Assembly (NCBI GenBank): GCA_965224205.1
Contig: CBDCYN010000023.1
Location: forward strand, 310,001 to 374,000
From: CBDCYN01 sp965224205
Lineage (GTDB): Bacteria; Planctomycetota; Phycisphaerae; Phycisphaerales; Phycisphaeraceae
Direction: 5' to 3'
DNA length: 64,000 nt
This document shows positions 58,222-64,000 of this stretch, piece after piece. Numbering within the stretch: position 1 is the first letter of the stretch; each line of letters opens with the position of its first letter. A program made the position numbers and the translations under genes. Below the pieces are notes generated by a model, which worked only from the letters and a program-made list of their open reading frames with translations, searched no databases and was not told the DNA's origin.

Positions 58222-60798
58222 CTACGGAGCTAAAGAATCCTTCAGTGGGAACCCGCGTGTAAGTTCTGACCAACCGACCCACGAGGTGGGGTCCGCTGCG
58301 TTATCGTCAATCAAACCGCTAGGCAGCGAAGCCCGGATCTCCTCACCCAGCGGCCGAGCCTCGACCGCTTCCCGGCCCCGGAGGTAGTTCCACTGGGTGA
58401 TTTTCGAACCGAGCCGTGACCACCGCAGTGGTATGGACGCGTCATCAACACCGGTCACCAGCTGCCGACCCATCTCCTCTTCAAACCCTAGCCAGCGCGG
58501 ACCGTTCATGAAATAGTCATCATCCCACCGGCCGGTCACGAAATCCTTGCCCGCGGTCAGCTCCACCCACGCATTGCCCAGGGTATTGACCGTGCGTGCG
58601 TCCCGGTCCTGTGCTTGCATCGATCCCAGGTAAAGCATGGCGACGCCTTCGAGGTGGCGGACGACTCGGTCGCGAACCCGACCGCCCGACCGAACTACAC
58701 CGCACCGCAGCTCCACCACGCGCCAATCCAGATCACCGTCCTTGAAACCCACGATCGCGAACACCGGCATCTGCGGGTCAAACCCGAGCCGAAACAGGTG
58801 GACCCGCGGGAATACCTCGAGGAACGTCGCTAGCACGACCTCCAGCTGCTGGCGGCTCATCTGGTACATCGGCAGCATCTGGCAAAACAACCCACCCAGC
58901 CGCAAGGATCGCCGCACCGCTTGAAAATGCTCGAGGCTATAGAGCCGCCCCACCCCCGCCCGCCACGGCAGGAACAAATCCCCAGCTACCACATCAAACC
59001 GGTCCTCGCACGACGCCAAGTACGTACGACCGTCTTCGACCACCACCTGTGCTCGCGGGTCCGAAAAGAGCCCCTGGGTATACCGTGAAAACCGCAGCTT
59101 GCACGCCCGCGCTACGAGCCTCGATAGCTCAATCGCGGTCACCGATCCGACCTCGTCGTGCATCAGTGATGCCCCGGCGGTAATCCCCGTGGCCACCCCG
59201 ATGAACGCGACGCTCCGAGGTCGCCGGTGCAACACCAACGGCAGGTGAGCTTGCCTCCGCTCCTCGGTCATCCCCGCCGTGGACCCGAGCATATATTGAT
59301 TGAACATCACGATCCCCCGACCGAATTCGTCGCTTTCCGTCACCGCCACGACCCCCTCGGGCCCAGCAGCGATATCCAGGGTCTTGAACCGGATGTTTTG
59401 GGTCGGCGCCGGGTGGATCAACGGTAGCCGCAGCAACCACCCCACCGCGATCACCGCGATGATCATCATCACCCCCACCGGTCGCCACACCGGTCCCAGC
59501 AGGCTCTCGCGACGATGGATCGATACCACCACCGCACCCGCCAACACCGCGTAACCCAGCCCGAACACCCCTAGCCCCCCGTGCATCCCGACCACCGGCA
59601 TCACCAACCGCTGGGCCACCTCGGCGCCCACAATCCCGCCCACCCCGTTCACCGCCAGAAGCCACCCCCACCGCCGCCCCTGTCGGTCAGCCCCCTCGTC
59701 TTCGAACCACACAAACACCAGCGGCAAAACCAACCCCGCCAACAGAATTCCCGGCCCGATCGCTCCTAAGACATACCCTGTCATCTTCACGAAGAACCCC
59801 AGCAGGCTCGCCCCGGGTGCGATCGTGACCATGTTGTTCGTTAGCCACATAAACAACAATGGGCAGCACGCCGTGGCCAAACCGGTCAGCATCAGCACCG
59901 GCACAAGTAGTTCACGCGCCGCACCAAACCGAGGGGTCAACACGGGTGTGAGAAACGCAGACACCGCCAGTAACCCGATGATCGCCGCCAGCACCGCCGC
60001 TACCGCGTGGATCGCCGACGGCGCCACCTGCATAAACAGGTGCATGCCCAGCACCTCGACCCCAAGCACCCCCACCCCCGATGCAAACGCCATCCCAACC
60101 ACTAACGGTGGAATCCTGCTATCACCGGCGGGGACTCCTGTACCTACCCCGTTACCCCCGGCTTCTTGATCGGCTCTAGAGATAGTTGACGCAAAGCGAT
60201 CCATGAGCCCAGCAATCGCCGCCACCCATAAGTTCAGCCCGGCCACCACCACCATCGCCCCAGACACGCCCACCCACGGCAGCACCACCACCGTGGTCAG
60301 CAACAGACCCACCACCCCGCCCAACGTGTTGACCGCATATAGCCATACGCCTTGCCGGCCGAGTGTGCGGTCCCCTCCCAGTACCGCCCTTGCCATCAAC
60401 GGAAGAATCATGCCCATCAAGAACGCGGGAGGGATCATGATCAGCACCGAGACCCCTAACTTAATCCAAGCCCCGACCGGGCCCACCAGGCGGTCAGGCC
60501 CCAGCCACGGCCAGATCCATCCCGTCCAGGCCGGCAGTGTCAGCGCCGGCACGCTCAACACCGCGATCCCCGCTTCGAGACCCGCCACCACGCGCCACGG
60601 CCGTTTCACCCGTCGCGCCAAGCCGGTCGAGCATGCCGCGCCCAGTGCTAACCCCAAGAAAAAGCAACCCAGCACCCGCGTGCTCGACTCCGCTGACGCC
60701 CCCAGCAGGTCGATCAACCGCCGCGTCCATAACAGTTCATGCGACAACGCCGCGCCCCCACTAACCCCCGCCAACAACAGCGCAACCCAGTATCGCAT
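58222..60798 (-). CDS. fused membrane/spermidine-synthase-like protein, copy 2
   Basis: An 858-residue protein. The N-terminal half has many membrane helices (from VALLLAGVSGGAALSHELLW onward) in the style of the MFS-like part of such fusions. The C-terminal half is a spermidine-synthase-type Rossmann methyl/aminopropyl transferase domain: VAFIGVATGITAGAS with VTAIELSRLV (SAM-type site), then VVAGDLFLPWRAG and LYSLEHFQAV. A last ~120 residues are variable. Polyamine transfer in the membrane context is not established for this group; the substrate is unknown. It follows its paralog (60812) with only 13 bases between, so the two are co-transcribed. Confidence 0.85.
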   Translation of the reverse strand: MRYWVALLLAGVSGGAALSHELLWTRRLIDLLGASAESSTRVLGCFFLGLALGAACSTGLARRVKRPWRVVAGLEAGIAVLSVPALTLPAWTGWIWPWLGPDRLVGPVGAWIKLGVSVLIMIPPAFLMGMILPLMARAVLGGDRTLGRQGVWLYAVNTLGGVVGLLLTTVVVLPWVGVSGAMVVVAGLNLWVAAIAGLMDRFASTISRADQEAGGNGVGTGVPAGDSRIPPLVVGMAFASGVGVLGVEVLGMHLFMQVAPSAIHAVAAVLAAIIGLLAVSAFLTPVLTPRFGAARELLVPVLMLTGLATACCPLLFMWLTNNMVTIAPGASLLGFFVKMTGYVLGAIGPGILLAGLVLPLVFVWFEDEGADRQGRRWGWLLAVNGVGGIVGAEVAQRLVMPVVGMHGGLGVFGLGYAVLAGAVVVSIHRRESLLGPVWRPVGVMMIIAVIAVGWLLRLPLIHPAPTQNIRFKTLDIAAGPEGVVAVTESDEFGRGIVMFNQYMLGSTAGMTEERRQAHLPLVLHRRPRSVAFIGVATGITAGASLMHDEVGSVTAIELSRLVARACKLRFSRYTQGLFSDPRAQVVVEDGRTYLASCEDRFDVVAGDLFLPWRAGVGRLYSLEHFQAVRRSLRLGGLFCQMLPMYQMSRQQLEVVLATFLEVFPRVHLFRLGFDPQMPVFAIVGFKDGDLDWRVVELRCGVVRSGGRVRDRVVRHLEGVAMLYLGSMQAQDRDARTVNTLGNAWVELTAGKDFVTGRWDDDYFMNGPRWLGFEEEMGRQLVTGVDDASIPLRWSRLGSKITQWNYLRGREAVEARPLGEEIRASLPSGLIDDNAADPTSWVGWSELTRGFPLKDSLAP

Positions 60799-60811
60799 AG
60801 GTTAGGTACCG

Positions 60812-63478
60812 TTAGGGTTTGGAAAGCCTCGCTAGCCACCGGCGCGCTTCGGGTCGTTGCGGCTGGGCGTCGATAAGACGGTTAAGCAGTGCCCGCACAC
60901 CAGAAGGATCTGACCCGGTTTGTTTCTCAACAATGGCGATGATGGCCAGGCAGCTGGCATACCCCGTCGTAAAATCCTCGCTCATCGCGTCGCTGCTAAG
61001 CAACGCTTCGATCGCTTCTGGATAGTCGTTCCGTGCCGCAGCCACCAAACCGCTGATGTAAAGATCCCGTGCCTTGATAAACGCCGCCAGCCGCCCCGCG
61101 AATACCCCGGTCGGGTCGTCGCTACCGGCCTCGATCAGCTGCTGAGGGTTGGACGGGCAACGTTCGATCAGCGCGATGAGCCGACCGTAAGACGTGACGT
61201 CTTTCTGGCTAGTAAACCGGGGGGCCTCGAAGGTCACTACCGGGTCATCGTCGGTGTTGATCACAGCGTCACCCGCGTACCGCAGCAGCTGTTCACGGCC
61301 TGCAACATATCGGCCCAAGAGGCTCACCCCGTTGGGGATCAGCAAGCCCTGGAGATATCGCCGTAGCGTGTGGTCGCGGACGCGCCGGCCGAACCAATCC
61401 GCGGGATAATCCACGGGCCCGATCGTCCCCACCAGCCCCAGCGCGGGGTTGGCGATATTGAAATCAGCCAAGTAAGCCCGCGTATGGGGGAACACCTCCA
61501 GGAACGTACGGACGATCACCCGCAGCGTCGGTTCATCCATCTGATACAACGGCAGCCACTGGCAGAACAACCCGCCCTCTGCCAGTCGGTCCCGCACCGC
61601 TTGGAAGTGCTCGATCGTGTACAACGACCCAGCCCCGTCGCGCCCGGGGTGGAACAGATCCGCGACGATCACGTCGTACGATCGGTCCGTTGCCCGCACG
61701 AACCGCCGCGCGTCGGCGACATAGATCTTCTGCCTCTGCTCATACCCTTCGGGCAGGTTGGCTGGGGTGAAATAGCTGGGCAAGAGTTCGACGATCTCGG
61801 GCACCAGCTCGACCCCGTCGGCCTCGAGCCCCGGCTCAAACGCCGCCGCCCGGAACGTGATCGCCGTGCCCAGCCCCAGGAACAACGCCCGTTTAGGCCG
61901 TGGGTGAAGCAGCAGAGGGGTCTGAGCCTGTAAGCCTTCAAACACAGCCCCGTCGGTCGAGCCCATCCGGAACCGGTTGTTCACCCGCAACGCCCGGTGC
62001 CCCTGGTCACTTTGAAGCACCGCGACCGTCGCGGTGACCCCCTCGCGATAGGCAACGACCTGTTGATTGGGATACTTCGTGATGACCTGCAAGCTCCGAG
62101 TCCATACCGCCCATACCAGCATGACCGGCACCAGCACCACCGCGATGGCGGCCACCCCTCGTCGATTGATCCACCTCAAAACGACGGATCTGGGGATCAA
62201 CACCAGATACCCCAGTGACGCCAAGATGAGCGCCCACTTCACCCCCGTTGCAGGCAGCACCACCACGCCAAACACGCACGGCGCCAGCGCCGCGCCGAGC
62301 GTATTGATCGCCGCGGCCCGACCCACGCCCCCGTCGCGGCATTTGGCAGCCTGCACCAGGTGGCTAAACGTCGCGCCCATCAGCAGTGTCGGCAGCGCAA
62401 ACACCGCTAGCGCCACGATCATCTCGCAGGCCATGACCGCGTACAGGCTGTCCCCGAAGAACGAGTTGCGAGCCCGGGCGTAGATCAACTTGGCGTACGT
62501 CAGCATCACGATTCCGCCCAAGCACGCGACCGACATCCCCCAAATCAGGTAACCCAGCGTGGATTCAAACGGCAGCCGCCTGCCGAACCGCTGGTACAAC
62601 CCCGCGCCAGCCGCGGTGCCCATTAAGTAGATGGAGAGCACCGCCGCGAAGCTGTAAACCGTGTTCTCCAGGACCTGCGCCATGACACGCACGCCTAACA
62701 CCTCGTACCCGATCCCCAGCAGCCCGGTCACGAAAACCGTCGCCCCCACACGACCCCAGGATCCCTCCGAAGGCTCTCCCTCGTCGCCCGCCGCCACCTC
62801 GACGTCCACAGCCTCCGGGTCGATGCGCCGAATCATCACCGCTACCGCCGCGGCACACAGCAGGTTGACGACGGCAAGGGCCCAAACGGTGTAACTCAAA
62901 CCGACCCGAGGCATGAGCACGAACGCACTGCCCAACGTGCCGATGACCGCACCGGCGGTGTTGGCCGCATACAACCCGCCCACGCACCGGCCACCCGACA
63001 ACAGCGGGGACACGAACCGCTCCATCGCCGGCAGGGTCGCTCCCATCGCGAACGTCGCCGGCAGCAGTGCGATCAGCGGAACCACAAACGCCACCGCCCA
63101 GTGCCGAAACGATGACGGCTCAACCCCGATCAGCGTAAACCCCAGTTCGTTACACCACGGGATCACCGCCACCGACGCGAACCCCCAGACCCCGATCAGG
63201 ATCTCGAGGCCAACATACCAGGCCCCGGGGTGACGGCTTCGGCTCACCGGCCCGTCGAGGACCCACGCCCCCAGCGCCAACCCCCCGAAGAACGCCGCCA
63301 CCACCGCCAACACACTAGGCATCTCGTGGCCTAAACCCAGCGTGAACACCCGCGTCCAAACCATCTGGTAGCCCAACCCCGCCACGCCTGAAAAGAAGAA
63401 GACACCATAGAGGAACCACAGCCGCGACCGCCGACGCGGGACCAGCCCGTGACTCTCTTTGTCGACGGTGTGGTTCAT
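60812..63478 (-). CDS. fused membrane/spermidine-synthase-like protein, copy 1
   Basis: An 888-residue paralog of the downstream protein. About 12-14 helices start at LWFLYGVFFFSGVAGLGYQM, with GGLALGAW and FAMGATLPAM as conserved loops. The transferase part has ALFLGLGTAITF, VELVPEIVELL (SAM-site acidic residue), IVADLFHPGRDG and LYTIEHFQAV. It ends with a ~130-residue helical stretch that may be a small TPR-like addition (ARNDYPEAIEALLSS). Start ATG 63478; the Shine-Dalgarno is weak. The two paralogs form a pair upstream of which lies the PEP-CTERM heme peroxidase on the same strand. Confidence 0.85.
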   Translation of the reverse strand: MNHTVDKESHGLVPRRRSRLWFLYGVFFFSGVAGLGYQMVWTRVFTLGLGHEMPSVLAVVAAFFGGLALGAWVLDGPVSRSRHPGAWYVGLEILIGVWGFASVAVIPWCNELGFTLIGVEPSSFRHWAVAFVVPLIALLPATFAMGATLPAMERFVSPLLSGGRCVGGLYAANTAGAVIGTLGSAFVLMPRVGLSYTVWALAVVNLLCAAAVAVMIRRIDPEAVDVEVAAGDEGEPSEGSWGRVGATVFVTGLLGIGYEVLGVRVMAQVLENTVYSFAAVLSIYLMGTAAGAGLYQRFGRRLPFESTLGYLIWGMSVACLGGIVMLTYAKLIYARARNSFFGDSLYAVMACEMIVALAVFALPTLLMGATFSHLVQAAKCRDGGVGRAAAINTLGAALAPCVFGVVVLPATGVKWALILASLGYLVLIPRSVVLRWINRRGVAAIAVVLVPVMLVWAVWTRSLQVITKYPNQQVVAYREGVTATVAVLQSDQGHRALRVNNRFRMGSTDGAVFEGLQAQTPLLLHPRPKRALFLGLGTAITFRAAAFEPGLEADGVELVPEIVELLPSYFTPANLPEGYEQRQKIYVADARRFVRATDRSYDVIVADLFHPGRDGAGSLYTIEHFQAVRDRLAEGGLFCQWLPLYQMDEPTLRVIVRTFLEVFPHTRAYLADFNIANPALGLVGTIGPVDYPADWFGRRVRDHTLRRYLQGLLIPNGVSLLGRYVAGREQLLRYAGDAVINTDDDPVVTFEAPRFTSQKDVTSYGRLIALIERCPSNPQQLIEAGSDDPTGVFAGRLAAFIKARDLYISGLVAAARNDYPEAIEALLSSDAMSEDFTTGYASCLAIIAIVEKQTGSDPSGVRALLNRLIDAQPQRPEARRWLARLSKP

Positions 63479-63554
63479 GCGTTCGTTTCAAAAAAGACGG
63501 CGATGCTCAGATCAAGCACCACCGTCCGCTTAAGCATCACCCTCGATCTCCATG

Positions 63555-64000
63555 CTATTCCCTAGAACCTCGACACCGGGCCCGCCCGATCAGCCCAAAC
63601 CCGGTCACGATGATGGCCAGCGTCGACCCGGGCTCGGGAACGAAAAAGACATCGCTTTGAAGGTTCGTGAGGCCCGTGTTCCAGCCGATGATGTCGGATA
63701 GCTGGACGCTGTCGAGGTCGATGATCGCCGCGACGTCCGGGTTAAGCACACCGCTGGCGTCGTACAGATCCGGGTCGTTCAGGTAGAAGTACCGGTCGCC
63801 GTCGCGTAGCCGCTCGAACTGATTGATCATCACGATCGCGGTGGTTACCCCCACGCTCGTGCCGGGGATGAGGTCCTCGGCCAACGCCCCAACGAACAGG
63901 TCGAGGTTCTCATACGTCTCTAGATCCCCATCGACCAGCCCGTATAGCTCGGTCAGCGCCTGCTGGATCTGGGGGTCTGACGTGATCTGCTCCACGTTGG
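63555..64000 (-). CDS. heme peroxidase C-terminus with PEP-CTERM signal, cut by window end
   Basis: The last ~147 residues of a minus-strand protein whose start lies beyond 64000. The segment LVDGDLETYENLDLFVGALAED, then QFERLRDGDRYFYLND, is typical of the C-terminus of animal-type heme peroxidases. The protein ends with VPEPGSTLAIIVTGFG and a basic tail (RARCRG), an exosortase signal. A full gene would be expected to encode a secreted peroxidase of about 500 or more residues. It lies 76 bases upstream of the membrane/spermidine-synthase pair on the same strand and may belong to their operon. Confidence 0.8.
   Translation of the reverse strand, partial: NVEQITSDPQIQQALTELYGLVDGDLETYENLDLFVGALAEDLIPGTSVGVTTAIVMINQFERLRDGDRYFYLNDPDLYDASGVLNPDVAAIIDLDSVQLSDIIGWNTGLTNLQSDVFFVPEPGSTLAIIVTGFGLIGRARCRGSRE

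Overview
The window looks like a piece of a Planctomycetota chromosome, most likely class Phycisphaerae. This is inferred from gene content: at least seven proteins with exosortase (PEP-CTERM-type) sorting tails, a dehydratase/ACP/dehydratase lipid cluster, fused membrane/spermidine-synthase-like proteins, a planctomycete-style Ser/Thr kinase, and a lipid A deacylase that implies a Gram-negative envelope. The DNA is GC-rich, with AT-richer patches between genes. No rRNA, tRNA or CRISPR array was seen.

Layout. 0.2-4.5 kb: a small membrane protein, a peroxiredoxin, a FabZ-ACP-FabZ cluster and a PagL-like outer-membrane deacylase. 4.5-9 kb: leuS, a gene-poor stretch with a candidate small RNA, and a DUF488 gene. 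9.6-16.6 kb: exported proteins (three PEP-CTERM-type proteins, an alpha/beta hydrolase, an SGNH hydrolase) around leuC. 16.8-26.3 kb: housekeeping genes (M24 peptidase, accB-accC, rpmB, dnaG-rpoD, thiS-thiG). 26.5-29.2 kb: a polysaccharide-export BY-kinase split by two single-base insertions. 29.2-32.4 kb: an NSS-family amino-acid transporter with its small MetS-type subunit, and an amidohydrolase. 32.5-34 kb: an IS630 remnant and a complete ISAs1-type element with exact inverted repeats and a 10-bp target duplication. 34.3-40.7 kb: an orphan sigma-54 activator, a HAF-repeat PEP-CTERM protein, an N-terminally truncated PatA/PatG-type protease and a PEP-CTERM trypsin. 41-53.5 kb: sulfate adenylyltransferase, gcvH, several small genes, CrcB, a large ResB-like protein, a LON-domain protein and a serine acetyltransferase. 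54.2-64 kb: a 1256-residue kinase/TPR/PEP-CTERM protein, two tandem membrane/spermidine-synthase-like proteins and the C-terminus of a PEP-CTERM heme peroxidase.

Most notable. (1) The transmembrane Ser/Thr kinase carries TPRs, a long low-complexity tail and a C-terminal exosortase signal, so a signalling protein may be processed by the envelope-sorting machinery. (2) A previously unlabelled ~105-bp repeat with imperfect terminal inverted repeats occurs at least eight times between genes, and two further palindromic elements are present. (3) A PatA/PatG-type protease lacks the first part of its protease domain but keeps a CGCGC cluster. (4) A rod-like RNA with its own terminator lies upstream of serine acetyltransferase. 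Single-base indels break thiS, the BY-kinase and the transposase, two of them at short homopolymers. Whether they are real or sequencing errors must be settled before calling pseudogenes.
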